Assembly (NCBI RefSeq): GCF_946415235.1
Contig: NZ_CAMKRR010000004.1
Location: 1 to 64,000 of the forward strand
Source: an uncultured Ruminococcus sp.
GTDB lineage: Bacteria; Bacillota; Clostridia; Oscillospirales; Ruminococcaceae
Direction: 5' to 3'
DNA: 64,000 nucleotides
The translations under genes and the position numbers were made by a program. Of this stretch, positions 45,353 through 52,412 are shown piece after piece. Position 1 is the stretch's first letter. Every line of letters begins with the position of its first letter. The notes beneath the pieces were generated by a model. It saw only the letters and a program-made list of their open reading frames with translations. It was not told where the DNA came from and ran no database searches.

Positions 45353-45741
45353 GCATATTGCCTTCTATTTTGGGTAAAAACTGCCATAAAAAATATCATT
45401 TGACATCATTTACCATTTATTATATCAAGAAGGAGTTTATTCAATACTTAAAAGATTTGCAGCAGCTGTCAGTACTTTTCTATCAGTGTCGTCAATTCTT
45501 CCATGAACAGTAAACGCCTCATATGACAGCCGTGAAAAACTCACTCCGCATATCTTTGCTGAAAAACGCTACCGATACAGCAGCGATAACTGCCGCAGAA
45601 GCGGCTAAAACAGGAAGATACTCATTTGAAGTGTCTTCCTGTTTTGTTTATTTTAAAGCTGACCGTCAGTTCATGAGCGGAGCTATATCCGAAAGATAAA
45701 TAAGAATTTTTTAGTTAAATATCAAAAATAGTAAAAAGGGC
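45353..45741. other. Gene-poor stretch, possible small RNA
   Basis: No credible protein gene. On the plus strand TTGACA (45400-45405) and TATCAA (45423-45428) at 17-bp spacing precede AAGAAGGAG, and a strong hairpin terminator lies at 45607-45645. Only short frames (under 60 codons, one running through the hairpin) exist, so a transcript of about 200 bases, or the remnant of a lost gene, are the two readings. Confidence 0.4.
45607..45650 (+). terminator. Intrinsic terminator in the gene-poor stretch
   Basis: AAAACAGGAAGA and TCTTCCTGTTTT form a 12-bp stem with a 15-base loop, then GTTTATTTT. No gene ends just upstream of it. Confidence 0.75.
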
Positions 45742-45779
45742 TTGACAAGCAGAATTATATTTGATACAATATAATTGTA
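45742..45779 (+). promoter_or_regulatory. OhrR operator overlapping the operon promoter
   Basis: TTGACA (45742-45747), 17 bp, TACAAT (45765-45770) form the promoter. The -10 is part of TACAAT-ATA-ATTGTA (45765-45779), a perfect inverted repeat that matches the known OhrR operator pattern (TACAATT/AATTGTA). Bound repressor would block the -10 until peroxide oxidises it. Confidence 0.85.
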
Positions 45780-45806
45780 AACAATGCATATTAAAGGAGT
45801 GATAAG

Positions 45807-46253
45807 ATGGAATATGACTACAAGGAAGCAATGAAACTTGAAAATCAGCTTTGTTTTCCCCTGTATGCGGCGGCAAGAGCTGTGACAGGAGCATACACTC
45901 CCTATCTTAAAGCCCTTGATCTAACCTACACACAGTATATCGTTCTGCTGGTCCTCTGGGAAAATGACGGAATTACAGTCGGTGAGATCTGTAAAAAACT
46001 CATGGACAGCGGAACGCTTTCGCCGCTGCTGAAAAAGATGAAAACTCTCGGATATATCGAAAAACAGCACAGTAAGGACGATGAACGCGCAGTTCTTATA
46101 TACCTGACCGAACAGGGCAGGGCATTGCAGGAACAGGCAAAGGATGTCCCGTTCAAGGTCGGACAGTGCGTTAAGATCGCTCCCGAAAAGGCAAAGCAGC
46201 TCTATTCGCTGCTTTACGAATTGCTTGATGCAGCAAATGAAGATTTCCGATAA
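45807..46253 (+). CDS. ohrR: OhrR-type MarR regulator of organic peroxide response
   Basis: 148 aa MarR protein. The reactive cysteine of the OhrR group is present as Cys16 in NQLCFPLYAAAR, matching Cys15 of Bacillus OhrR. The winged helix spans about residues 45-110, with the wing at KDDERAVLIYLTEQG. No second redox cysteine is seen, suggesting a one-Cys OhrR that needs a small thiol for derepression. It is first in an operon with glutathione peroxidase, a radical SAM enzyme and a small peptide, and its own operator overlaps the promoter. Confidence 0.9.
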   Translation: MEYDYKEAMKLENQLCFPLYAAARAVTGAYTPYLKALDLTYTQYIVLLVLWENDGITVGEICKKLMDSGTLSPLLKKMKTLGYIEKQHSKDDERAVLIYLTEQGRALQEQAKDVPFKVGQCVKIAPEKAKQLYSLLYELLDAANEDFR

Positions 46254-46271
46254 TATGAAAGGAGCCAAACC

Positions 46272-46820
46272 ATGAATACAGTGTACGATTTTACAGTTAA
46301 AGACCGCAAAGGCAGCGAGATAAGTCTCAGCGATTATAAGGACAAGGTACTGCTCATAGTCAATACTGCAACAGGCTGCGGATTTACGCCTCATTATGAA
46401 CCTCTTGAAGCAATGTACCGCGACCTGCATGATAAAGGTTTTGAAATACTCGACTTCCCCTGCAATCAGTTCGCAAATCAGGCTCCGGGAAGCGAAGAGG
46501 AGATACACCAGTTCTGCAAGCTGAAATTCGGAACCGAGTTCCCTCAGTTTGCGAAAACAGACGTAAACGGTGACAACGCAGAACCGCTGTTTGTATTTCT
46601 TGCCAAAGAGAAGCCATTCGAAGGCTTCGGCAAGGGTATAAAAAACGCCGCACTCAGCAAGTTTACTGAGATGAATAACAAGAAATTCGGTGATAAAGCG
46701 TACATCAAGTGGAATTTCACAAAGTTCCTCATTGACAGAACAGGCAAAGTTATTGCAAGATTTGAGCCTACTGCCGATATGAAAGAGGTCAGAAAAGCGG
46801 CTGAAGACTTATTGGGGTGA
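46272..46820 (+). CDS. Glutathione peroxidase family thiol peroxidase
   Basis: 182 aa. The peroxidatic residue is Cys36 in NTATGCGFTPHYEPL (Cys, not selenocysteine); Gln in FPCNQFANQAPG and Trp in IKWNFTKFLID complete the usual active site. Bacterial Cys members mostly use thioredoxin. It reduces hydroperoxides. Located 18 bp after the OhrR gene with GAAAGGAG before its ATG; it takes the effector slot that Ohr has in Bacillus. Confidence 0.93.
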   Translation: MNTVYDFTVKDRKGSEISLSDYKDKVLLIVNTATGCGFTPHYEPLEAMYRDLHDKGFEILDFPCNQFANQAPGSEEEIHQFCKLKFGTEFPQFAKTDVNGDNAEPLFVFLAKEKPFEGFGKGIKNAALSKFTEMNNKKFGDKAYIKWNFTKFLIDRTGKVIARFEPTADMKEVRKAAEDLLG

Positions 46821-46824
46821 TATT

Positions 46825-47916
46825 ATGGGCGAAAAATTTGATCTTCAGGAATATCTCATCGAGGGCGTGGAGGGTATCGTATCCGAAGCGATAAAAGCCA
46901 CACTTAAAAACCCGAAGGAAAGCGCGTTTATGCTTAAATTTGCCGCTGCGAGCCGTACAGCTTCAAAAAAGCGCCGGAAAGCCGAGGCCAAAGGCGACCA
47001 TATCCCGCCCTTTCTTATCGCAAGTATCACAAGCAAGTGCAATCTTCACTGTGCAGGCTGTTACTCACGCTGCAATCATGCAACAACAGATTCCGAACCT
47101 GTCAGACAGCTCACCGACGAGGAGTGGCAGAATGTATTCGACGAAGCCGAGGAGCTTGGTATCAGCTTTATCCTGCTTGCAGGCGGAGAGCCCATGCTCA
47201 GGCGCGGCGTTATCGAAGGGGCAGGAAAAAAGCAGAATATTCTCTTCCCTATCTTCACAAACGGCACATATCTTGATGAAAGATACTTAGAGCTGTTCGA
47301 TAAATGCCGCAATCTGATACCCGTTATGAGTATCGAGGGCAGCCGTGAGCTGACAGACGAAAGGCGCGGCGCAGGCATTTATGACAGACTTATAGCCAAT
47401 ATGGACGAGATACATAAGCGCGGACTGATATTCGGCGCTTCCGTGACAGTCACTACAAGGAACTGCAAGGAAGTGACCTCACAGGCATTTTTGGACAGTC
47501 TTTCGGAAAAAGGCTGCAAAGTAGTCATATTTGTGGAGTATGTACCTGTGACCGATGAGAGCCGAGAGCTTGCTCCTACAGATATCGAGCGTGAGTATCT
47601 GCAGAACAAGATCAGACAGCTGAGAGAAACACATCCCGAAATGGTCTACATATTGTTCCCCGGAGATGAAAAGAGCTCGGGCGGCTGTGTTGCTGCAGGA
47701 AGGGGCTTCTTCCATATCAATTCCCACGGCGGCGCAGAACCCTGTCCGTTCTCACCCTATTCAGACATCAACGTAAGAGACAGCTCTCTGAAAAAGGCGA
47801 TGGATTCACCGCTGTTCAGAAAGCTGAGAGATGAAGGCTATCTGCTGGAAGATCACGAAGGAGGCTGCGTCCTCTATGAAAAGCGTGAGCTTGTACAGCA
47901 GATCATCAACGAATAA
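46825..47916 (+). CDS. Radical SAM protein of unknown function
   Basis: 363 aa. The cluster-binding CxxxCxxC is Cys72, Cys76, Cys79 (SKCNLHCAGCYSRC), and a conserved helical N-terminus of about 60 residues precedes it. GGEPMLRR is the SAM-binding GGE motif. A C-terminal block with GGCVAAGRG, GGAEPCPFSPYSD and GGCVLYEKR offers three more cysteines, as in a partial SPASM or auxiliary cluster domain. Four bases separate it from the peroxidase gene and it shares its promoter, so it is probably peroxide-controlled. Substrate unknown. Confidence 0.88.
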   Translation: MGEKFDLQEYLIEGVEGIVSEAIKATLKNPKESAFMLKFAAASRTASKKRRKAEAKGDHIPPFLIASITSKCNLHCAGCYSRCNHATTDSEPVRQLTDEEWQNVFDEAEELGISFILLAGGEPMLRRGVIEGAGKKQNILFPIFTNGTYLDERYLELFDKCRNLIPVMSIEGSRELTDERRGAGIYDRLIANMDEIHKRGLIFGASVTVTTRNCKEVTSQAFLDSLSEKGCKVVIFVEYVPVTDESRELAPTDIEREYLQNKIRQLRETHPEMVYILFPGDEKSSGGCVAAGRGFFHINSHGGAEPCPFSPYSDINVRDSSLKKAMDSPLFRKLRDEGYLLEDHEGGCVLYEKRELVQQIINE

Positions 47917-47929
47917 AAGAGGAAATACT

Positions 47930-48079
47930 ATGAAAGGTATAATTATTTTACTGGTTATCTGTGCAGTAGTTGCTTGCTGCTGCTTTACTCACCGCAGAGT
48001 CATAAGAGCTCTTATCAAGCACGAGCCCATGCCTCCTGCTCCGAAGTGGCATTTCTGGTGCAAAAACAAGCGGAGCTGA
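47930..48079 (+). CDS. Small Cys-containing membrane peptide
   Basis: 49 aa. One N-terminal helix (MKGIIILLVICAVVACCCF, residues 1-19) with four cysteines, a basic middle, and a Pro/aromatic tail PPAPKWHFWCKNKRS. AGAGGAA sits before the ATG, 13 bp after the radical SAM stop. It could be an accessory subunit or, more speculatively, a substrate of that enzyme. Confidence 0.7.
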   Translation: MKGIIILLVICAVVACCCFTHRRVIRALIKHEPMPPAPKWHFWCKNKRS

Positions 48080-48117
48080 ACACAGGATATGAAACTATAA
48101 GAAGAACTAAGCGCATA

Positions 48118-48157
48118 TTGAAAAGCCGTCTTTTCAATTGCTATTATTTTTTTTGCT
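48118..48157 (+). terminator. Terminator of the OhrR operon
   Basis: TTGAAAAG-CCGT-CTTTTCAA, an 8-bp stem followed by TTGCTATTATTTTTTTT. It overlaps the last codons of the convergent membrane-protein gene. Confidence 0.85.
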
Positions 48158-48856
48158 GAATGCCAGCTTGTTTTTATACTGCTCCAGTATCTCCGAAAGA
48201 GGCTTTTCGGGCTTCAAAGAAAGGAGAAACCGCGGCTTGCGCTGTTTGAAACCATCCTGTATATATTTTTTCAGGGATTCAATCCTTATTACGATCTGGT
48301 TTTCATCGGCAAAATTACTTATATAATTCATAATGTGGGTCGAGTAAGCCAAGTCTATAGCAAATACACCGTAAAAGAAGCCTATTCCGAATGAAAACGC
48401 AAGGTTGTGGGAAAGCCATTTCAATGCATTCAATGTATGAGGATGTATCAGAAAATAATACACTGCACTTAAAAACATCCAGTAAAATGAATATTGCGGA
48501 CAAATAATGCCTTTAATATTTCCTTTGCACTCAGAATAATCCCAAAGTCGGATATGGGCAGCAGATATCATGATAGTTCCGATCAGATATTCCAAAGCTG
48601 TAATAGCTATAGCCATAAGTGCAAATAAGATGAGCTTTTCGACCCACTCTTTCTTAACTGGTATAGTGTGTTCAAGCTGAGTAAGCAGATACAATATACA
48701 CAGACTGAAGCCGTAAAGCGGCAGACAAGGTCCCGTAAGGAAGCCGGGATTTACCCATTTCTTCCGGGTCACGTACCTTCTGTAGATGACTTCAAGTCCC
48801 CAGCCAAACATACTGCCGACAGCAAACAGAAATGTTAAAGTCAGAAATATATTCAA
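48134..48856 (-). CDS. PF06541-type membrane protein (putative ABC-transporter type IV)
   Basis: 240 aa with five or six membrane helices and a basic C-terminal tail. FGWGLEVIYRRYVTRKKWVNPGFLTGPCLPLYG (residues 18-50) is the signature of this family, named a putative ABC-transporter protein although its role is unproved. Starts at TTG 48856, seven bases after AAAGGAGG, overlapping the stop of the upstream gene as TTGA. Confidence 0.82.
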   Translation of the reverse strand: MNIFLTLTFLFAVGSMFGWGLEVIYRRYVTRKKWVNPGFLTGPCLPLYGFSLCILYLLTQLEHTIPVKKEWVEKLILFALMAIAITALEYLIGTIMISAAHIRLWDYSECKGNIKGIICPQYSFYWMFLSAVYYFLIHPHTLNALKWLSHNLAFSFGIGFFYGVFAIDLAYSTHIMNYISNFADENQIVIRIESLKKYIQDGFKQRKPRFLLSLKPEKPLSEILEQYKNKLAFSKKNNSN

Positions 48857-49521
48857 TGCTTATCCTCCTTTTTAATATATTTTGCATACCATATAACTGC
48901 TATGACCGAAATGAGAATGAATAATACTACAGATACAAAGAAAGCAGGAGATGCGGGCTTTGATATGTTATCACACATGATCGTGGAGATCACTATATTC
49001 GGCAGCATTCCCAATATACTGCCAAGCATATATTTCTTAAAATCTGCCTTTACTGTGCCGAAATACATACTTACCGCCTCTAATGGCAGAAATAAAAGCG
49101 TTCTCAGGAAGAAACTGAAAAATACGATATTACTGCTCTGCCGCTGAATAAGCAGCGATAATTTCTTGTTTTTTTCCACTATCCTTTTTACAGCTTCGGT
49201 ACTGTAAATACGTCCCATGAGATAGCCTATGGCAAAGCTTATTGCCGAACCGATAAGATTAATGAAAAAAGCGGGAATGAGTGAAAACTGCATCCCGACA
49301 GTTAGCTGCAGGACCTTATACGGGAAAATGACCGACACTGTTTTGAATAAATAGAGCATGAGCATTGCCAGAGCAGAAAGAAGCTCATTTTTCGGAGAAT
49401 ATTCAGTTATTACCGATGCGGACATATACCGTCGGTTGCAGATCAGGAAAATAAATAATATGATCCATATCACAGCCGAAAGCAGTTTTGCATATTTTAT
49501 TATCTTATCTTTTCTGTTCAT
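48853..49521 (-). CDS. TVP38/TMEM64-type (VTT domain) membrane protein
   Basis: 222 aa, about six membrane helices. The central region (LTVGMQFSLIPAFFINLIGSAISFAIGYLMG, residues 74-104) and RTLLFLPLEAVSMYFG fit the VTT/DedA-like domain of putative lipid scramblases. Overlaps both neighbours, so it is translated in series with them. Confidence 0.78.
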   Translation of the reverse strand: MNRKDKIIKYAKLLSAVIWIILFIFLICNRRYMSASVITEYSPKNELLSALAMLMLYLFKTVSVIFPYKVLQLTVGMQFSLIPAFFINLIGSAISFAIGYLMGRIYSTEAVKRIVEKNKKLSLLIQRQSSNIVFFSFFLRTLLFLPLEAVSMYFGTVKADFKKYMLGSILGMLPNIVISTIMCDNISKPASPAFFVSVVLFILISVIAVIWYAKYIKKEDKH

Positions 49522-49756
49522 AATGGTGAAAGGCTATATTTTTCTTTTTTAACTGTGCGGAAAGAACAAGCAGCGTACCGAAAACAGTCTCATTCGACGA
49601 ATCTGTTTTCATATAAAGCTTTTCTTCTCTTTTTCCCTTGTGCTTATGAATGTGTAAAGCCGCGATCTCCCATAACATATCTCCCCATAAGAAAACACTT
49701 ATTATTATAATTGAAATAGTGATAAATATACCCATTTTCCTTAGTCTACTTATCAT
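49505..49756 (-). CDS. Small membrane protein of unknown function
   Basis: 83 aa with one N-terminal helix (about residues 9-30) and a basic soluble part. GGATGAAA precedes the ATG. It overlaps the VTT gene by 17 bp and lies first in the operon that diverges from the TetR gene. I do not recognise it; alternative ATG seven codons in is possible. Confidence 0.55.
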   Translation of the reverse strand: MISRLRKMGIFITISIIIISVFLWGDMLWEIAALHIHKHKGKREEKLYMKTDSSNETVFGTLLVLSAQLKKKNIAFHHYEQKR

Positions 49757-49819
49757 CGTTTCATCCGAAAGCTGTTTTAAAGATATTCATAATATATCCC
49801 CGAATATTACTTCAGGCTC

Positions 49820-49849
49820 TTGACATATACCTCATGTGTATATTATAAT
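49820..49849 (+). promoter_or_regulatory. TetR gene promoter with overlapping inverted repeat
   Basis: TTGACA (49820-49825), 18 bp, TATAAT (49844-49849). An inverted repeat ATATAC-7 bp-GTATAT (49825-49843) fills the spacer. The minus strand offers an overlapping TATAAT (49842-49847) with a weak TTCACT -35, so one bound protein could control both directions. Confidence 0.65.
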
Positions 49850-49916
49850 ACAAGTGGGCAAAAAAGTGAACGGACATTTTTGACGCAATATATGGAATTT
49901 GCCACACTTTGTTCCA

Positions 49917-49940
49917 AATCCGAGTATTATACCTCGGATT
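49917..49940. promoter_or_regulatory. Perfect inverted repeat upstream of the TetR gene
   Basis: AATCCGAG, 8 bp (TATTATAC), CTCGGATT: perfect 8-bp arms, 29 bp before the TetR start and downstream of its promoter. A candidate autoregulatory operator or RNA hairpin. Confidence 0.6.
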
Positions 49941-49968
49941 AATAATATTTTGTAGAGAAGTGAGCTTG

Positions 49969-50544
49969 ATGAACGAGGAAAGAAAAATCGACAGAAGAAT
50001 ACTTAAGACCAAAAAAGCTATTCGCAACTCCTTTGCCGAATTGCTCTCAGAAAAAGAGCTTAATTCCATAACGGTAAGTGATGTCGCCAATAAAGCTGAT
50101 ATAAACAGAAAAACCTTCTATAACTACTACAGCGGAGTATATCAGGTCATTGATGAGATCGAGAATGAACTGATATGCCTGTTTGACTGTGAGTTAAACG
50201 ATATCGACTTTCAGGAGGCAATGAAAAATCCGCAGCTTATCTTTGAAAAGCTTACGGATATAATAAACAGCGATATCGAGTTTTACGGTTATCTTATGAA
50301 ATCAAAGGGCAGTATCAGTCTTGTCAGTAAAATTTCAGAACTTCTTAAGAGCAAAGTAAAGAATGTGTTTTCTAAGCAGATAAGCATTTCCGAACCAAAG
50401 CTGGATCTGATAGTCAATTATTCCATAAACGGTATGTTAAGTGCATATCAGAAGTGGTTCAATTCGGACAGAAAATATCCTTTGGATAAATTCTCAAACG
50501 ATGTAGGTACGATAACATTCAAAGGAATAAACGGATTGGTTTGA
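49969..50544 (+). CDS. TetR-family regulator
   Basis: 191 aa. The N-terminal helix-turn-helix spans about residues 10-55, with ITVSDVANKADINRKTFYNYY as the DNA-reading part. The C-terminal ligand domain is of the type found in DhaS/YbiH-like TetR proteins and gives no ligand clue. ATG 49969 follows GAAGTGAG by six bases; an earlier frame start at 49909 would place the inverted-repeat region inside the gene. Diverges from a membrane-protein operon it may control. Confidence 0.88.
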   Translation: MNEERKIDRRILKTKKAIRNSFAELLSEKELNSITVSDVANKADINRKTFYNYYSGVYQVIDEIENELICLFDCELNDIDFQEAMKNPQLIFEKLTDIINSDIEFYGYLMKSKGSISLVSKISELLKSKVKNVFSKQISISEPKLDLIVNYSINGMLSAYQKWFNSDRKYPLDKFSNDVGTITFKGINGLV

Positions 50545-50639
50545 TCAGCTGAGATCGGTTTTCCATACCGGTCTTGCAGCTTCATCTTTTTGCAGTAAAT
50601 GATATTATAAAAAATACGGCTCTGATTATGATATAAATA

Positions 50640-50672
50640 AAGGCTGCGTATGCTATCCTACGCAGCCTTTTG
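50640..50672. terminator. Bidirectional terminator
   Basis: AAGGCTGCGTA and TACGCAGCCTT, an 11-bp stem with an 8-base loop, followed by TTGCTTT on the plus strand and TATTTATATC on the minus strand. Separates the TetR gene and the convergent 97-aa gene. Confidence 0.85.
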
Positions 50673-50678
50673 CTTTAA

Positions 50679-50972
50679 CTATATTTTTTTCATGGCCGAT
50701 ACTGCCCCTATTTTTAATACTGTATCAATTACAGCCTGTTCCCCTTCAGTAAGTTCGTCAGCCAATACATCTACCATGGCAGATGAACGCGGAGCTGACA
50801 GATCGGGACTTGTATCTATCCAGAACCTGTATTTTATCACACCTCCGCCGACAAGCTTCATAATCATTATACTTGTTCTATATATGTCGGGATCGTATTT
50901 CTCGCGCAGCTTCTCAATTATTACGTCGGGAAGCAAAGCCATAGGTGCATATACTCCTAAACCTCTTACCAC
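50679..50972 (-). CDS. Small protein of unknown function, GTG start
   Basis: 97 aa, no membrane segment, mixed alpha/beta look with LVGGGVIKYRFWID in the middle. I do not recognise it. AAAGGAG lies about ten bases before GTG 50972. TATAAT on the minus strand at about 51080 could be its -10, leaving a leader of about 100 bases in which I see no known riboswitch. Confidence 0.6.
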   Translation of the reverse strand: MVRGLGVYAPMALLPDVIIEKLREKYDPDIYRTSIMIMKLVGGGVIKYRFWIDTSPDLSAPRSSAMVDVLADELTEGEQAVIDTVLKIGAVSAMKKI

Positions 50973-51403
50973 AGAAGATCAACTCCTTTCAAAAAAGTTT
51001 TCGTCAAACGGCTGTTGTAAAGATCAGAACAGTTTTTTCTCTGTCAGTTTCCCCGTAACGAGAAAGCAATGTCCGTTCCTTATAATTATTATAACATATT
51101 TCAAATTATTTTGGTATATTTTTCCAAAAAAATAATCAACAAAATTTTTACCGGTATTTAGTCAGATATATACAAAGACAGAACTTTCATATAATTATTT
51201 CAGGCATCCGATACCATTCTTATAACACACTCTCCTGTAAATCATGACGAATGTCGCAATTGAATTGCCATAAAGATGATCAACCGTATTATCCTAACAA
51301 GGGTCGGCATAAAGCCGACCCTTACGGTGTGTTATAAAATGGAAACATAAAAACTAACGCCCCACTTAAAGTGAGGCGCAAACTTGGCTGCGGGGCTCCC
51401 CGC
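50973..51403. other. Intergenic stretch without a gene
   Basis: 431 bp, AT-rich. It holds the leader of the 97-aa gene and the inverted-repeat element described separately (51214-51342). The bases next to the tRNA contain a small GCGGGG/CCCCGC hairpin. No coding frame is supported. Confidence 0.6.
51214..51342. mobile_element. MITE-like element with 16-bp terminal inverted repeats
   Basis: The left end CCATTCTTATAACACAC (51214-51230) and the right end GTGTGTTATAAAATGG (51327-51342) are inverted copies that differ by one inserted base. Between them lies a perfect 10-bp hairpin AAGGGTCGGC/GCCGACCCTT (51299-51323). No gene inside and no clear target duplication. It sits between a small gene and a tRNA, a usual place for miniature elements. 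Repetition elsewhere in the genome is unproved. Confidence 0.6.
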
Positions 51404-51478
51404 TGGTACGCCTGACTGGAGTCGAACCAGCGCACACGGCGTCGGAGGCCGATGCTCTATCCACTGAGCTACAGGCGC
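51404..51478 (-). tRNA. tRNA-Arg, anticodon CCG
   Basis: Minus strand cloverleaf: acceptor GCGCCTG/CAGGCGT (one G-U pair), D arm GCTCAGTGGATAGAGC, anticodon loop CTCCGAC with anticodon CCG, T loop TTCGACT, discriminator A and an encoded CCA end (51404-51406). The first anticodon-stem pair is a T-T mismatch. Reads CGG codons. Unlike the other tRNA in the window, CCA is encoded. Confidence 0.95.
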
Positions 51479-51498
51479 ATTTTTCTCAGTACCATATA

Positions 51499-51527
51499 AT
51501 TATATCAAAAACTCTTGAAATTTGCAA
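51499..51527 (-). promoter_or_regulatory. Promoter of tRNA-Arg(CCG)
   Basis: Minus strand TTGCAA (51522-51527), 17 bp, TATAAT (51499-51504). It overlaps the divergent promoter of the next gene almost completely. Confidence 0.75.
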
Positions 51528-51543
51528 GCATTTATGATATAAT
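51515..51543 (+). promoter_or_regulatory. Promoter of the papain-like gene
   Basis: TTGAAA (51515-51520), 17 bp, TATAAT (51538-51543), interleaved with the tRNA promoter on the other strand. Confidence 0.8.
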
Positions 51544-51571
51544 TATAAAAAATAAATTAGGAGGGAACGTT

Positions 51572-52123
51572 TTGGGGGACTATATTTATTTAATAGTTGC
51601 ACAAACAGGCACAAGACCTGCGCGGTTCTTCAAGTTCTGTACTAAAAAACCGTTCAATCACGTTTCTCTTTCAGGCGATATGGAGCTTTCGGAGATGTAC
51701 AGCTTCTGCCGTACATACAGACCATTTCCGCTTCCTGCGACCTTTAATCAGGAAATAGTTGGCCAGGGCACTCTCGGTCAGTATCATAACATACCATGCG
51801 AGATCTACCAGATAAGCGTTACTCCCGAGCAAAAAGAAGCCTATAACAAGCTTATTTCCCATTTCGCACAGCACCGCAAGGTCTATTCCTATAACCTCCT
51901 CGGACTTCTTGCAGTGTACTTCAATATCGAATGGAAACGCGAAAGAAGCTTCGTCTGTTCACAGTTCGTCGCATATATCATGGATAAAATAGGCATTCCT
52001 CTCGAAAAAGCCTTTTCGCTCTACACTCCTGATGATTTCAGAAATTTCCGGGGAGCCGATCTCATTTATGCAGGCGAGCTCAACACGTTCTATTATACAA
52101 GGAGATCCAAGCTATATACATAA
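51572..52123 (+). CDS. Permuted papain-like (YiiX/C92-type) enzyme
   Basis: 183 aa. KPFNHVSLS offers the catalytic histidine and RSFVCSQFVAYIMDKIG the cysteine, in the His-before-Cys order of circularly permuted NlpC/P60 proteins such as YiiX. These act as amidases, esterases or acyl-handling enzymes; the substrate here is unknown. No signal peptide. The best start is TTG 51572, seven bases after AGGAGGG; the frame upstream overlaps the promoter. Its end overlaps a convergent gene by 12 bp. Confidence 0.75.
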   Translation: MGDYIYLIVAQTGTRPARFFKFCTKKPFNHVSLSGDMELSEMYSFCRTYRPFPLPATFNQEIVGQGTLGQYHNIPCEIYQISVTPEQKEAYNKLISHFAQHRKVYSYNLLGLLAVYFNIEWKRERSFVCSQFVAYIMDKIGIPLEKAFSLYTPDDFRNFRGADLIYAGELNTFYYTRRSKLYT

Positions 52124-52411
52124 TGATATGATATACGCCGCAGCTCTCACCTCGTCGGGCGCAAGGGTATACGCGCCGCAGTAGATCTTACTGTCGGGAG
52201 CTATCAGTGATATATCGAGTTTTCCGCTGTGTCCGAGAAGCTTTAAGGATACTTCTTCGTCTCTTAGCAGAAGTCCTGCGGGAACCATATTATTATTGCT
52301 TATCATATTGTATGAATTTGCATATGAATTCATAAACATCCATGAGCCGCCGCTCAGAAGCAGATAAAGAAAAGCTGCTTTCAGGGCGGTTTTTTTCTTT
52401 TTTTTACGCAT
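52112..52411 (-). CDS. Small exported or membrane-tethered protein
   Basis: 99 aa. Seven residues of Arg/Lys are followed by a hydrophobic stretch (about 9-28), then a soluble domain of about 70 residues. I do not recognise it. Its ribosome site (AAAGGAAG) is formed by the last codons of spoIIP, so it is translated after spoIIP and may have a sporulation role. Confidence 0.65.
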   Translation of the reverse strand: MRKKKKKTALKAAFLYLLLSGGSWMFMNSYANSYNMISNNNMVPAGLLLRDEEVSLKLLGHSGKLDISLIAPDSKIYCGAYTLAPDEVRAAAYIISLCI

Positions 52412-52412
52412 T

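Noticed and set aside
50985..51085. Riboswitch (mini-ykkC-like) in the leader of the 97-aa gene
   Set aside because: One ACGG segment is present, but the two matching stem-loops of that class are not.
51404..51478. A tRNA-linked integration site
   Set aside because: No integrase gene and no repeated tRNA 3' end was seen nearby; the adjacent element has its own inverted ends.
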